A DNA stretch of 64,000 nt, from NCBI GenBank assembly GCA_023078685.1, contig JALGAS010000002.1, positions 1,798,001-1,862,000 of the forward strand, read 5' to 3'. The DNA comes from Neopestalotiopsis rosae (lineage: Eukaryota; Ascomycota; Sordariomycetes; Amphisphaeriales; Sporocadaceae). This document shows positions 43,301-56,567 of this stretch, in pieces (the first letter of the stretch is position 1; every line of letters starts with the position of its first letter). The position numbers and the translations under genes were made by a program. A model generated the notes under the pieces. It was not told the DNA's origin, made no database searches, and saw nothing but the letters and a program-made list of their open reading frames with translations.

Positions 43301-46300
43301 TGTCACCTCATGCCAGAGGCTTAAAGAATACATAGTACGAAATAGTAATCCCACAACACGAGCAGAAGGAACGCATTGAGCGTCAAGAGTTGCCAACACT
43401 GTACGTTTGGGCACTCTTTTCATTATTATCAGGGGGTAAGACGTCAAAGGAGTATAAAACTCGGGCCCACGTATGGTGCGTGAGGGTATTACCTATGTCG
43501 TACCATGGATACAAATCATACAGGAATGAGCAATGGCCTGATGGTATGCAAAGATAGGCAGACCAAATTTTGATCTGCCTTGTGCACTCGCTGGATAGTT
43601 TGATAGATCAATGAAAACTTTGAACGCTTTTGGTAGGAGGAAAGGAATAATAGCGACGAATCGGTTCACCGCGTAATGATCATGCCCGAAAAAAGGGGAC
43701 TGATGCAAGGAACCATCGGGTAATTTTTGGAAGTGTCCAGCACCTGCCTGGGTACACTATACTGTGGTCCGCTGCATAGAGGAGACTGGAGTTTGTGGTA
43801 TGCATCCGTAGTGGTACGGATGCTGGAGTGTTGTGGAAGGACAGTGCGATTGCATAGCCAGGAGAATACTGTACTTGGAGAATCATGGAATGACGACTAC
43901 AGGTACCCATCTTTTTCCCCTTCTCGCTCCATATCCTCTTCTGCGCAAGAAGGCGCTTCATGGAAGATTTGAGTCTAAAAGATGAGCGGTCGGTGACGGT
44001 GGAGATGAGATGCCTCGGTGCAGCGCGGTTGTACGAGGGGGCAGAGAAAATGCTGCAGCCGAAGTCCGTACGCCGGCGCGTTTACCAAATCCTCGGCTGC
44101 AAATCTGGAAGAAGCCTAGGTCAATCATGCACACGAGATATCTCAGCAATGAAATCATTCATTGCTGGCACAACTATCTGTGCTGTCTGAAAGCATAAAA
44201 ATGCCAATAGTATCTGCGTTCACCGTCGTGCAAAGGCCGCCGTGAGGGCTGTTGAGAGAGGACCCAGCGTCCGAAAGGAGCAGCCAAGAGTACCAAGACG
44301 ACCCTGGAATGATGTGAGTGCAGGCAAATCAAGGGACCCAAAAAGATCATCCTTAGCTTTAACCCTTCGTGGTGTGCCTACCCCCCAGTTGTGTGTTTCC
44401 CCCCTACGTAGGACTGCGGTGCGGTTAGCGGCGATGTGGATTGGAACCATGGATGCTCCCACTCGTCCCCGCTACCAGGTTGCCGCATTGGTCCCAAGGA
44501 ACCAATGCGCGCACGCGCTGTGAAATACGGAGTGTGGTCGAGATGCGATCCAGACCAGGAGACTTTGGTGCCCCGTGAATCCGACCGAGTCTCGAAGAGG
44601 CTGAGGCTCATTGTTCATTTTGGGGTACGGCGGCTCTTTTTGGAGCACTTTGGCAGGTACTGACTGTATGCTTCGTACCTAGATGAGAGGTATTATTGCC
44701 CAACCTGCATTCGACCGTTCTCACACATTGGTATTCTAAGGATTGTAAGAGATGAAGGGGCTGCCGATCGTACTAATTGGCTGATCGTAAGAGGGAATAA
44801 AAAAATTCAAACAGGATGCGTGGATTTTGGATGAATGGACTGATCAGGTAGGTACAGTATTCACCATAACTTTTCCTTACCTGCACTACGTACACTGGCT
44901 GGGTCCCGTAGTGCAGGCTGGGATAGGTGCGTATGTGTGCCGTAGCCGGTAGGACAAAAAAAATATGCAGGTGCCAGGTCCTCCATATCGAGGAGGGGGC
45001 CCTCTGGGGGGCGCCCACGCACACGCCACGTCCCAGCGACGTCCAGCAACCCCGGTCGACATCGAGCGGCCATCAGGCATTAGCAGTGTCCATCGCTCAA
45101 ATCGCCAGTTCAGTCTTCCCAGCACGGCCATGGGCTTCCTTGTCTGAACGACTTTAGTGCAACTGTAGGTAGGGGTTCGCTTTGGGGATTTCGAAGTCGC
45201 ATTCCCGCACGATACGTAGCTTAGCTAGCGTACGGAGTTGAGAGAGACTGGAGGTAATGCCAATGGAGGTAAGGTAGGGGTGAAGAAGACGAGAAAGTGT
45301 TCATTCACAATTTGGATCAATCATTCACTCCAGTCGCAGCCATGTTCTAAATAGGTTGGTCATAACTACCAGTAAAAAGTACGTAGGTAGTGTGGCTTTG
45401 CAACGATTTCTCTTCGTATTCTCCTTCTTTCTGTTTGTTGAATCGTTCGTTTGACTGCCCGGATAGAGCAAGGTTGTCAAACTACCTCATCTGCCTTCCT
45501 GTTCCTTCCTTTTTTTCCATACGCACAAGCAAAACGCGAGAGGGCGTTGGCATGACTGTTGTGTTCGAACAAAGTCAATGTGTGCATCTTCTTCAACGCC
45601 CTTGATATGCACGGAGACTCGGTCGATTAACCCCGCGACAAGAAACACATCCCCCCTCTTCCCAGAAGAGATCAACCGACTTTGCATCACATACCTAAAA
45701 AGAGAGAGAAAGAGAGAAATACTCTGTACATCCACACACTCGAGACCACTCACGGAGCTGCATGCCTGAACTTGCATTAGAAGGTGCATGAAGGCCCCTT
45801 ATCACTGATCAGCCCTGAGCCAACCGACGCCCAAGAAACCGCCGCCGAAAAGCAGCACTGTTTGGGCGCCTGCCGGATCTAAACTCTAACAGACCCGGAA
45901 CCCAAGAGAGGAACAAGAGGTGGAAAGCGAGAGAGAGAAAAAAAAATCCCCAACATTACCGAAAAAAGGCGTCTGCCAAACGCGCCAACGGTACATTCTC
46001 GCTTGCTCGTACGCTCGAGCTCGTACGTAGCTCCAACAACCCCCAAAGCAACCAGCTGCAGCTTGCTGTTGCGGGTCAGCACAAAACACACAAGTCACAG
46101 ACGACGGTATAACCTCTTCTGACTCGGTCCTGATAAGCCGGGAGCCACCCGACGCTGGACAATTGATTGCATTGGCTTTCCTGGAGTTTATACTCTTCTC
46201 GTTCCGTTGCGGAAAGCGTCACTCGTCTTCATTTTACCTTTTTCTCCCCCGTTGCGCGCCCGTCGCAGCGTAGTCTTTTCCCGGAGTGCCTGTGGAATTG

Positions 46301-46640
46301 TACTACTTGCTTCTTCCCTAGAGGCCCGTTTTCGCAGCACCCGCGACGCGACTACTATTTCACGCCTAACGACGCACAGCTACCTTGCCAGCTTTCGTTG
46401 AGCGAGATTCTGCAGACCGCCCTCGCCAATCGTTGTAACCAGGGAAAACAACCATAGTCGCTCCCATTTCTGGCACCTCCAAATTTCGACTCACACGCTT
46501 CTCTATTTCTTCCGCACAAAACAAGAACCTATTTGCAAAAAGCTAGCTTCGTGGGGGGCGCGACACGGCTTCGCCTTACGATACCGTCTTACTTTGGTCC
46601 TGCAGTCGAGGGGCAGGAAACGCCCTCGAACTGATGTGAC
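40306..46640. other. 6.3-kb region without a supportable gene
   Basis: Many short ORFs on both strands overlap each other and none carries a known motif, signal peptide or convincing splice pattern. The last 1.2 kb (45400-46640) is C/T-rich and probably holds the promoter and 5' UTR of the DENN gene. Scattered inverted repeats occur (40580-40661 imperfect; 42057-42082 perfect). A long non-coding RNA or a small-exon gene cannot be excluded. Confidence 0.5.
42057..42082. repeat. Perfect 9-bp hairpin
   Basis: TAAGCACCA (42057-42065) and TGGTGCTTA (42074-42082) are perfect inverted arms around an 8-nt loop. Function unknown. Confidence 0.7.
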
Positions 46641-49600
46641 ATGGATAACGCTTCGGCTCCACTCGCCGACTACTTCTGGATCGCAGGCATTCAACACATT
46701 TCTTACCAGGACTTCTCCTCACCGATCCCGCAAACTCACGTTGAGATCGAAACAACCATTGAAGAAGATGGCGAGCCTGAGGAGGAGGAACAGGAGGCTT
46801 TAAATCGCGACTCGATTATTAGCACGCCCTCGAAAGGCGCTGCCCGTCATTCCCGCCAAAACTCCGGTAACCGACTGTCAAGGGCGTCGCTCAAGACTTT
46901 GGAAGAGAATGACGGTAACACAGTCAGTAACAGGAGCAGTGCCACCATTCGGGTTGGCTCTCCTCCCCCTGGCGGCAATGGCACCACACTCCTGGAAGGC
47001 ATGCCTGCTTTCCTGGCTGATTTCGACTTTGATGAGGCCCTTTTCAAGTTCGCAGCTGAGAGAGAACACTTTCTGGAGGACCTGAGTTTCTCGGCAGGTG
47101 CCAAGACACAGGCCAGACAGCCCATGGTCAACCCCAGAACCGAGAGGATCAAGGCAGACGAATCAAGTGGCAGGATGAGTCCCCTGAAGAGTCTTCGTGG
47201 CAGTATCAGGGGAAGTATACGGCGCAAGATCAGCTTCAAGGATATGAACAGTGTGCGAAAACAGCCTACACCCGCAAAAGCCGGTAAGTCTTGCCTGGTA
47301 ACTCTACTTTGCACAGTCATTTTTCCGCGCCATTGATTGGATCTGACCATGTACTAATAATTGCACAATAGCTTCGGTTCGTACGTCTAAGAGACTAAGC
47401 AACTACAATGCTGTCATTCCACCTCCCGAGCCGCTCAATCTGGATCCAGACATGCATCCGCTGAAGCGACGTTTCGAGCCCGAGTTGCTTGATCGATACC
47501 CACCACGGAATGCGAACGAGGATTTGTCCAAGAGGGGACGTTTCCCGGACTACGTGCCCATGTTTGCCTTCCCCAATGACATCCAGATCGTATCCTCAGA
47601 CGACCGGCCTAGATCGACGTGGCACGGCTTCACCATGACTTCTGATGACAACTCTAAGATTTATGGCATTACGGTCATAGTTTGGACCGCCGTGGCTGCC
47701 GATGTCGCTGAGGATATAGAAAACAGATGCGAACGATGGAGACAAAGCCACATGAGTGGTGAGGAGAGAGAGTTGGCTGCAAGTCTTGGCTCTAGACTGG
47801 CTGCAGAAAGGGCACACCTGTCGCAACTGCTCGCTAAATTGCCCACCGTACCTTCAGGCTCCACTGCACGAGAGAGACTGGATGACCAGATCAGCACGGT
47901 TGAGGAAAAGATCAGTCTCATGACAGAAATGCTCAGGCCATTGAGGCATGGAGCAGCGTCCAAAATTGACGGACTGACGGCCGGCGAGAGTGGACTTTGG
48001 ATTCCACGGGCATTTGGTATTCTCGGAAGAGATGCCACTCGCATCACTTTCTGGAAAGACTGGCTTAGAGCTGTCGTAGTGCCCATGTCTGACGGAAGCA
48101 TTCTGCGTGTGCCGCCCACTTCTCCCAGGATAGGACGTTGGCAACCACTGGAGCGATATGTCGTCAACCTCTGCGCAGAGGCTCCCAGCCCGCTCAGCTC
48201 CAAAACACAGGTTGAGATTAGCGTCCGTGAGTTGCGCCTCTATGCTCGGAAGGAAGCTGAGAATGAGCTACCCGGGTCCAGAAATGTCGACCTTTATGCT
48301 TTGTTCCGGTCTCTGTCTCTGGAAAACATCGTGGCACTTTTTGAGTATGCTCTATCCGAGTCGCGAATTATTTTCCTGTCGTCGCACACGGCCATGTTGC
48401 ACTTGGCCTGCCATGCTCTTGCGAACCTCCTCTACCCCCTGAAATGGGCCAGTATCTTCATTCCAATCCTCCCGGCAAGGTTATTGTCTGCTCTGGACGC
48501 ACCCTGCCCTTACATCGTCGGAATCGAGAGAAGATACGAGAATGTTGCGTTGCCAGACGACGACTACGTCCTCGTCGATCTCGACAGGGATACTATCGAT
48601 GCCACATCACAGCCTCATCGCCTACCTAAGCAGCACCGCCGTAAACTGATGTCCCTCTTGCAGGCGGCTGCTCCTCATGCTCTGCGTTTCGGTGTCACTG
48701 CTGGACCTCCTCCCTACGCGGTTGAGTCTTTCCCATACGACTCCTTCGCGGCCGAGTTCTCCTCCGTATTCACAGAAAAGACGAGCCCAAGCTCGTTGGG
48801 CAAATGGGTAGCCCAAAACTCATCGACATTTGGCGAGCCCGACATAATTGGTGTGCCGCCGGCTCCAATCTTCAACACTTTCTCGCACGCAAAGCCCGGC
48901 ACCGCAGAACGTCCCACTACAAGCAAGTCAAACAAGACTAGCCCGCCCAACTCGGTGTCCCCTAGTTCTGTCCACTTCCCACCAATGCCAGGGACACCCA
49001 TCTCCCGGAGTGATTCCGGCTATGCTTTGAACGCCACCTTGCGCGAGAAACGTTCCGGCACGTTTGACACCAAGGAAAGAAGAAGCTCTTCTTTTGGACA
49101 GCCGAGTTTCAATCGACCTAACGCCCCCTTCTTGAACGGACATCAGGCCAATATGTCACTGTCGGCCATTTCCATAGATTCGAAATCTTCGTATGGTGGA
49201 TACGCGCCTTCGACTTATGCTCAATCAACCTTGGCAGCATCAACCGTGATGCCAAATATGCTGATTCAGCCAGTCAAGAATACGGAGTCGACGGTGTGGG
49301 TTGAGGGCCACAACTTCAACTTTGCCAGCAATGATCATGTTTCGATCTGTTCCGTCTGTGACGAGCGTGCTGAGGGCGATGGCATTTATAAATGTTCTGG
49401 CTGTTCAGCAATCTCCCATGGGCGTTGCTTGGGATGCGTTTGCCTGGTTTGTCCCGTTGCCTTCAGTGCCGATAAGGTTCGCGCCAGCTTTGTCCGCTGC
49501 CTCGCCAGCATGTTCTACACCTACCGAAAATACATGGGACGGCCTTCAAAGGACCAGAAAAAGGCTGGACAAATGTATGCCTTTGACATGAATGGTTTCA

Positions 49601-50179
49601 TCAAGAGCTTGCCATACGATCAGCAAGATTATGTGAATATGCTGAAAGAGACGCAAGGTAAGCCCAGACTCGACCGAGATTATAGAGAATGTTACTGACA
49701 TTGTCGAATCAGCTTTCAATGAGTTTATTCATGAGCGAGAAACGCAGCCAGGATCTACGCCAGCTATACGCTTATTCGATGAAATCATTCTCGCAAAGAA
49801 GGCTCGTGGTAAGACGGGCCTGTCCGGCCTGTCCAGGCTTTCCACGATTAGAGCGTCTCACGGCGTCTCCCAATCTGTGCCGGGCATACAAATACCTTCG
49901 AGCAGGAACAAGGCGCAGGGCTGGTTGAACGACACTGACGATCACATATGGAGGACGGCATCGGTACCAGTACCAACCGGGAAGTTCCCGGGCGACTACC
50001 ACGAAGTTGTCACAAGAGTACCTGTCAAGTTTGACAGCTCGTTGATGAAGGAACCCCGCGCCATAGCAGGAGTTCCGCGGACAGAGCCACGCAAGAAGGG
50101 ATTTTTGCGCAAACAAGTTCCTAGCATGATGCTTGGTTCGACGCCGATATCTCCCGTCTCGCCGGATGGCTCTGGCTGA
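46641..50179 (+). CDS. DENN-domain protein with C1-type zinc finger
   Basis: Three exons, 46641-47283, 47372-49657 and 49713-50179 (1131 aa), with good donors, acceptors and branch-like ACTAAT and TACTGAC sites. An N-terminal acidic and Ser-rich part (1-260) precedes uDENN (from about 270, DYVPMFAFPNDI). The central DENN domain (about 440-680) has LFEYALSESRIIFLSSH and YIVGIERRYE. A Ser/Pro linker leads to a zinc finger at about 860-905 spaced H-x12-C-x2-C-x11-C-x2-C-x4-H-x2-C-x7-C, the C1 (DAG-type) signature with a slightly short central gap. dDENN follows (FVRCLASMFYTYRKYM to FNEFIHERE). DENN proteins are exchange factors for Rab GTPases in membrane traffic. The C1 finger between DENN and dDENN suggests lipid or membrane binding. 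Confidence 0.93.
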
Positions 50180-50834
50180 TCCCAACCGCACCTCTGTCGG
50201 CTGGTTACTCGAAATTGAAGTTAATCAAAATATCTGCATCAATTGGTACATGGTTAAATGAGCAAGCTCATCATCATAGCGAAGCGATTCTTGTATTATA
50301 GTGCAGCATTTTCGGTTAAGCGGGCTGTATATAATCAGCCTCTGGAAAGAAAGGGTTTAGAGAAGGGAAGTGCAAGTCTCACGAAAAAGGACAGGCCAAT
50401 CTCTTCCAACCCAAATACAACCTAGCCTTCAAAGAAGCCAACCCCTTCTTCTATGAAGGCATCACGTCGGTGCAGACGTCATATTGCAGCCAAGAAAAAA
50501 AATCTGGAAGGGAATGAATAGAGGCGGAAGAAATTCTGGGGCAGCGAGAATTGAATACGAGAGCTAGAGTGGTTAAGATACTTAGACGATACGCAATCAT
50601 CTACAGTCAATCAAACTCGGTTGCATAAGAGACCAAGCAATCCCCATGTCATTCAGAATCAGTGCCCCCAAAATGACAACCGTAAGTTGAATTCCACTGT
50701 CATGCTTTATGGGTATCATCATACTCGTGGTCACGTACATGCCGGCTGGAGAACAGACAGCCGCTGTCTGTGCCTAGTCTAAGGAATAAGGCATCCGCTT
50801 ATGCTGACTGACAGGAAGAAGCCCATTACAAGTC
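50180..50834. other. Convergent 3' ends of the DENN and Ypi1 genes
   Basis: Both flanking genes end here; AT-rich UTR-like sequence, no other feature. Confidence 0.6.
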
Positions 50835-51425
50835 TCAAGCCTTGTCCTTCCCATTGGTACTATTACCACCAGCGCTGTCGCCAGGCCGCGGTCTGGGCTT
50901 TGGCTGCTTCTCGTACGCATTCGGGCTCGGTCTTCTTCTCCTCCTACCACTGCCATCTCCACCGTTTCGGCGACCTTTACTGTTGTTGCCGTTGTGCGAG
51001 CAGCCCTCTCCGTGCTCGTGGTTGTGGTCGTGTCCATGTCCTCCGGCGCGACCTACTCTCCGCCGGCCGCTGCCGCCAGCATCTGAGTCGCTGTCGGAAC
51101 TGCTATCATCGCTGTCGTCCGAGGAAGACTCGGAACTCGACTCGCCCACGGCTTTGGGGGCGTGGTAGATGCAGCACACCTTGGACGACTTGCGGCCGAG
51201 CCCTTCGTTGTCGACTACGTTCTCGGCCCACTGGACGCGCGGGCCCGAGGGGGCGTGGGCGCCGCGGAGGCGGAGGATGGGCGCTTGAGGTTGTGATGGT
51301 GACTGTTGGGTCGCTGCTGGAGAGGAGGTCGTGGTTTGGGTTTGGGATCCCGACGAGGCGGTGCCTTGTTGGCTCATTTGGGTTTGTGGCCGGGGGCCGT
51401 TGCTTGTTGATTGAGGACCGCTCAT
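50835..51425 (-). CDS. YPI1: Type 1 phosphatase regulator Ypi1 (inhibitor-3 family)
   Basis: Single exon, 196 codons from ATG 51425. The signature [19 protein letters not shown] followed by VCCIYH is the conserved core of Ypi1/PPP1R11, including the RVxW-type docking motif for protein phosphatase 1. An acidic Ser/Asp tract ([16 protein letters not shown]) comes next, then a His/Gly segment ([17 protein letters not shown]) that may bind metal, and a basic low-complexity tail. The N-terminus is Gln/Ser/Thr-rich and probably disordered. The protein regulates Glc7-type PP1 in the nucleus. Length and layout are normal for filamentous ascomycetes. No intron is needed. Confidence 0.95.
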   Translation of the reverse strand: MSGPQSTSNGPRPQTQMSQQGTASSGSQTQTTTSSPAATQQSPSQPQAPILRLRGAHAPSGPRVQWAENVVDNEGLGRKSSKVCCIYHAPKAVGESSSESSSDDSDDSSSDSDSDAGGSGRRRVGRAGGHGHDHNHEHGEGCSHNGNNSKGRRNGGDGSGRRRRRPSPNAYEKQPKPRPRPGDSAGGNSTNGKDKA

Positions 51426-52060
51426 CGTGGCCAGTCGTTTGTGTGTGACGGAGTCCTCAGGGGGGAGAGGCTTTTTGACAGAGAGGATCGGAGATGGCTA
51501 CAAGCTTTTCGTGGTTTCTCGTTGGGTTCGGTACTTGTAGAAAGGTGCGTTTCTAAGCAGACTGCCCGCGTGCGCGCTCGACGTGGCAATGCACTGCGCA
51601 GAGGTCAATGTCGTGGCTCTTTTGCGGTGAATGATGGTGATTTGCCTATAGCCCGACTCTTGTCGTCTATATTCCTTCGTTCGTCGTCGTGCAAAGAAAA
51701 CCACAGATCTGATTCGAAGAACGCAAGCGAGAAGGGTCTCAGGTATGACGATTATTTGTTCCGGATGTTGGGCGGAATTCATGCCCCGCGACTTTCTTTT
51801 TTGGAGGGGTCCGGGGCGTTCCGCAGCAGGTACCGCTAGTGCATTGTACCCACCGCCACTGTTAGTACTCTGTACCTACTTCCTACAGGTAAACTGGACA
51901 AAGACACCATATCTCCTGAATTGGCCCAACTTTAAACAGTCGCGCAGTACTGCGCATCTTTCTAACCTACCTAGTAGGATATACCTTCAGCCTATGTGCC
52001 TCATGAACCCGAGCAATGCAGTAGTTATGGTATATTTCAAATCTCTCCGAGTAATGACAT
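51426..52060. other. Upstream region of Ypi1; no gene
   Basis: Contains the Ypi1 promoter and short ORFs only. Confidence 0.5.
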
Positions 52061-52564
52061 CTACTTTATACAGGCCATTACTTGCATAGTATAAGGCCCA
52101 GGCAATGGCACCTGCCTGCTACTAGAACATGGCTTGTGCACAGGTCCAGCATCGCATTCCGCTGGGATGTAGTATTCATCACCGTATAGTTCACACGGGA
52201 AGATGGCCGGCAGTTCGACCTTTTCGCTGCCCATGTTTTCTGCTTCTGGGGGCCGCGGTTCATCCAACATTTCGTGGGGGCCCGGCGAGGACACGCACTC
52301 CGAGTGCAGTTGAGCTCTCCCGTCTGACACCTCGCTCTTCCTCGCTTTCTCCTCGTCCAGTTTCCTCTGCTTTTTCTCCAAGAACCGCGCCTTTAGTATC
52401 AGAAACACGAGCATTGAGACCACTCCTATGGACATCATAGCTGTCACAGTGATTGTGACTACCACAGTTGTCGTTGTTGTCGATGAAGTGGTGGCTTGGC
52501 CCATATCTGCTCGGGGATATACTCCAACAAAAGTAGACTGTGACGGCTCCTTGGTGATATACAT
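52061..52564 (-). CDS. Small single-span membrane protein, unknown function
   Basis: A 167-codon ORF from ATG 52564. A Thr-rich luminal-type stretch (ATTSSTTTTT) leads into one strong transmembrane segment (VVVTITVTAMMSIGVVSMLV to LIL). A basic stop-transfer sequence KARFLEKKQRK and an acidic, Pro-rich tail ending near CELYGDEYYIPAEC and GPYTMQ follow. The order Thr-rich/TM/basic/cytoplasmic tail is common in short fungal hypothetical membrane proteins. No signal peptide precedes the span, so it may be a signal anchor. The ORF has no intron. I cannot exclude that it is the last exon of a longer gene. Confidence 0.5.
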   Translation of the reverse strand: MYITKEPSQSTFVGVYPRADMGQATTSSTTTTTVVVTITVTAMMSIGVVSMLVFLILKARFLEKKQRKLDEEKARKSEVSDGRAQLHSECVSSPGPHEMLDEPRPPEAENMGSEKVELPAIFPCELYGDEYYIPAECDAGPVHKPCSSSRQVPLPGPYTMQVMACIK

Positions 52565-55194
52565 GATTGATCGCTCTATAGCAGGTCATTACGAAAGTTC
52601 ATTGAATATGAAGGCTGCCTATACTTACCAATTCACTGAACAGATGATGAAAATTAATTGACTTCACTCTTTCGTCTCCTACTCCTGCCTCAGGCCATAA
52701 TGACTGGTCGAACGAGGGGTTAAGATTAAGAACTTGACATAGATATAGATTGGTGGTAGGTCAAAAGAGAAACGACAGATAGACAATCGGCAATCAGTTG
52801 ATTAAAGTCCTGACATGCTTATTATAGGTTTCTCATGGTTACCTTGGATGCAACATTGGTTACTAGAACGAGGGCTATCGTTGTGCTGCCGAAAGCGTTA
52901 CATGGTCACGTCCTACTGGTGGCGATGCTAGGCTGTAGCATTAATTCAAACCACCCTATAGTCGGCTCCCATTAGTTGTCGGCCCCTGACTGTGGATGAA
53001 GACATCAAGCAGGCCAAGGCTCAATCGGTCGCCATTGACCAGGATGAGGATGCTGACATACGGCTGTGCCTCGATGCAGATGACATCCAAGATGGCACGT
53101 ACGACTGATTTCAGCCCTACAAGTCATGACAATGTGCAACGCCATTGGCTCAGGCCTCGTGCTGATTATATATTAAGCTCGCCCGATTACAGTTATCGTG
53201 CTCACGCCGCATATGGGATTGATACCCTGTCCAAAAGTGTTGACCCTGTAATCCCTACCTCGTCGGCCTTCCCTTTTTGGATGTGCTGTTTAGTTTGACT
53301 TGTACCACCCACCTCACCTCTCCATTCACCGAGAGTGGTGCCCATTCAACTTTCGAAAATCGCATTGTTCGCGATCTGCTGCCCTATACCGGTGATGAAA
53401 CCTAGAAAGAGAGACTTAAAATGTGATGATGCTACGCTGTGTCGCCCACGAGATCCGGCAACGTTATGTTGCAAGCAATTGGTAATATTGGCAGGATGAC
53501 TGGCCCCCAATGGGCTCCACGGGATCAGCCATCCAATCGTATTGTTATGTTGGCAAATAAACCTGGTAGATGATGTTATATCCTAGTTCTACCAGGATCC
53601 GGACCGATGCCGGGAGCTCGTCTAATAGGCAGACGAATAGTTCGTGTGTTCTGCTACCGGATCCTACGATACTACCTTCGTGATCCTTCGTGAAACTGAC
53701 CGCGGGAAGCCAGGAGCCGTACAGAGTGTACGGCGACGGCCGATGCGAATTCACGGAAAAGTCGCATCCGGCGCAGTCGAAAGCGAGTATGGAGCAATCC
53801 TCTTTTCTTTTCTTTTTCCCGCCTCTTTTTTCAATAGCCGCGGCAGTCTCTTGAAGAATTTGAGCCAAAAATTGTCCCGCCTTACTGATAGGTTATCATC
53901 ACCATGTCACATTTCCAGGGTCGTACAATTTCATACATTGCCAACAATAGGGTCTATGCATGGAGCAACTTGGGGTCATGTTGTTATAAGATCTTTGCCG
54001 CATAGTCGGGCATCTGCCAACATCTCATCCATTTGATTCGGGCTGAGGAAATCTATAAACGAACATGTCAATTCGATGGGCAAGACGCTATTTGCAAACA
54101 CTTGTCGGTGAAAAGACCTTGAAGGTGACTTTTGATTATCTCAATTCGCCATATTCAACATTTGATGACAAACCTGCATTTAGCAAACAGGCTTTCGACT
54201 TCTAGCCTATTTGCCTAGTAGACTGTACTGGATGACGAAAGAGCTATTGTCACGTCAGCAGAATGGAATCGGCGCGTGCTCAGTGATAGGCCTGGCTCGG
54301 CGAGGTTGATCTAAAACAAGCATCTCGAAAACGCCATAGACTATGCAATGGATGAATTACATTAAAAGTCCAGCATTATTCTACCCTTGGCATTTGGCGA
54401 CCAGGAGAGAACAGATAACATAATGAGTTGAAATGAGCAATTGACAAAGTTGGGATCAGACGGTTGTGCAGTCGACTCAGTACTGTGACTGAACTTCTGC
54501 AAGCGATCACCGTGGATTTCTCAAAGAAGCGAAGTTCTCGGAGAAGAATCTTGCGCCACCACGAGGGGACGAACGTTTCCAATCGAACAGTCACCAAAAG
54601 TTTCCATGGTCACGATCTTGCCGTGTCATCATTACCCACAAACGAAGGGGGCAACTAATGTATAAACCTCAACATGTCCAGGCAGTCCAGATCAAGGACC
54701 GAAAATATCCGCGTCTCCCACAGATATAATGATGGCGGACGAAGCCTTGCCTTCACTAATCGTTATGGATTCATTTTTGAAAGATCGTTGGTGGTTGCTT
54801 TCGTCGATCACAGTTTTGTAGTCAACTGAGCTTTCTTGTTTGGCCTAGATGGCAGTTCTTTGAGGTTTGACATCCAGTCTCTTCATTTACTTGATTTGAA
54901 TTTCGGGTTTCAATGCACGCGTCGCTTGAGTTAGGTGGGCAACGCGACGCAGATTTCCATCCCATCCGTCGTCCACACAGCAACGGCTTTCGATGCTTCC
55001 GACCAACTGGCTCAGCAACTTCCAATCTGTTGCCCCAAGCTACACACCTTTCTCTCGTTTGCTTTCAACATCAAGCGTCGTATACTATATTGGCACAGAT
55101 CGTGTCTCTTTTCCGCGCAAGCTTCATCCCCAGTCACGTACACGCCAAAAACGCCAACGCTTGAACAGATCCTCCAGACGCGCGCATAATTACA
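52565..55194. other. 2.6-kb region without a supportable gene
   Basis: Short ORFs only, none with a motif. A 130-codon plus-strand ORF (53644-54036) overlaps a 107-codon minus-strand ORF and neither is convincing. Confidence 0.45.
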
Positions 55195-55683
55195 ATGCCT
55201 AAGCAAGTTGTCTCCTCCGCGGGCAGCATGTCCGCCACCACGACCAGCACCACGCAAGACCGGCCTCTCAATCCCGCACTGCGACCACAGCGATTATACC
55301 TCAAGGTTGAGCTCGCCATGAAGGCGGTTGACAAGAAGCTGAGCGATAGATCCGTCACGGCCATCGGTGATTGGCTCTCTGTCGAGGAGATGAAAGGATT
55401 TCGGCGTACCGTCCGCAACATTATCCGCCAAGACTAGTCAGTAACGCCCACACTATCGCCACTTTGACCCTTCTTTGCTAACAACTGGCTATGTAGCGAT
55501 GCCACGATGGATAGCTGGCCAAAGCGTGTCATTCACGACTATGTGCCCGACGCGCGCAAAGCAATCATCCAGGCTATCAACGACAACTGGTTGCTGTTCG
55601 AAGTCACCGAGATGAGTGGCAACGAGGGGTACGACGAACACGTGCCCGGGGAGCTCCTCTTACCTCGATTTTACACCGAGTGA
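55195..55683 (+). CDS. Small protein of unknown function (142 aa)
   Basis: Two exons, 55195-55436 and 55497-55683, around a 60-bp intron with a GCTAAC branch site and TAG acceptor. The splice is in phase (Asp-Tyr-Asp-Ala across the junction). The short polar N-terminus is followed by a compact, apparently all-helical domain (RLYLKVELAMKAVDKKL; MKGFRRTVRNII; VIHDYVPDARKAIIQAI; NDNWLLFEVTEM). I recognise no family. The clean intron and hydrophobic periodicity support a real gene. The C-terminus (PGELLLPRFYTE) ends at a TGA at 55681. Confidence 0.7.
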
Positions 55684-56567
55684 ACAACTCGTCACACCTC
55701 ATAAAACTTGACGACGAAGAAGAACCCACTGCTACCAACAGTTCCAGTTTCACAGATGGTTTTCAGCATTATCAGCACGATGAACAGCCTACTTCAAACT
55801 GCATTGTGTAATTCTACGCTGCGAGCATTGCAAGTTAGCGGAATGATACTTCCCGCGCACAACACGAACTAGATGCCCCCGGAACAGATTTATCGTCAAA
55901 TGGCTACTGCACATTTCCAGCTCGAAGATGCTGCTCTGGATGCCGGTATTCTGAGCATGTTACTAGTGGATCTTGGCAAAACTTCTTGATATTTCGCCGC
56001 GAGATCGAATAATGAACTTAGTATCGTACGATCGCAAAAGTCTTCACGACACAAGCCATAGCATCAGACGATTTGACTACTGCACGAGATTGATTCGACG
56101 AATATATTTATTGAGCACTACTGGTATGCAAGTGTTTCACGTGATTTACTTTGATTCCGATGGAGTGGGATCATCTCAGCCGTGGCTCGAAACCTCCTCC
56201 GCTATAGCAAACCAGGAGAGGAAATATGTTATCTGAATGCTGCCCACGTCTATTTCGGCGAATACGGATATGCATCATGGGCATATATTCTTATCTCGGC
56301 AATTTTCATTGATCGGATAACTGACTATCAACGTAGTATGTGTCCACTAATGCTAAAGCTTCTCCGATTCCATTTCAGCCGACCCAACTTAAGGAGTTCT
56401 TTAAACCACCGGAATGAATAGATAACAAAATCAGGCCCCATAACAGGTCTAACTGAGGCGATAGACTATGAAGGAGGCAGATTAACTAGCTCCTCACATG
56501 GTTCCTCTGCGAACAACCTTTGGCAGCCTAAAATGTCCCCTCGAGCCTCAATGACCGTGGCCAATGT
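55684..56567. other. Intergenic; no gene seen
   Basis: Short ORFs without motifs between the small protein and the SDR 3' end. Confidence 0.45.

Noticed and set aside
50801..51448. 215-codon plus-strand ORF opposite Ypi1
   Set aside because: Arg/Cys/Ser-rich complement of the low-complexity Ypi1 gene; the minus strand carries the conserved VCCIYH core.
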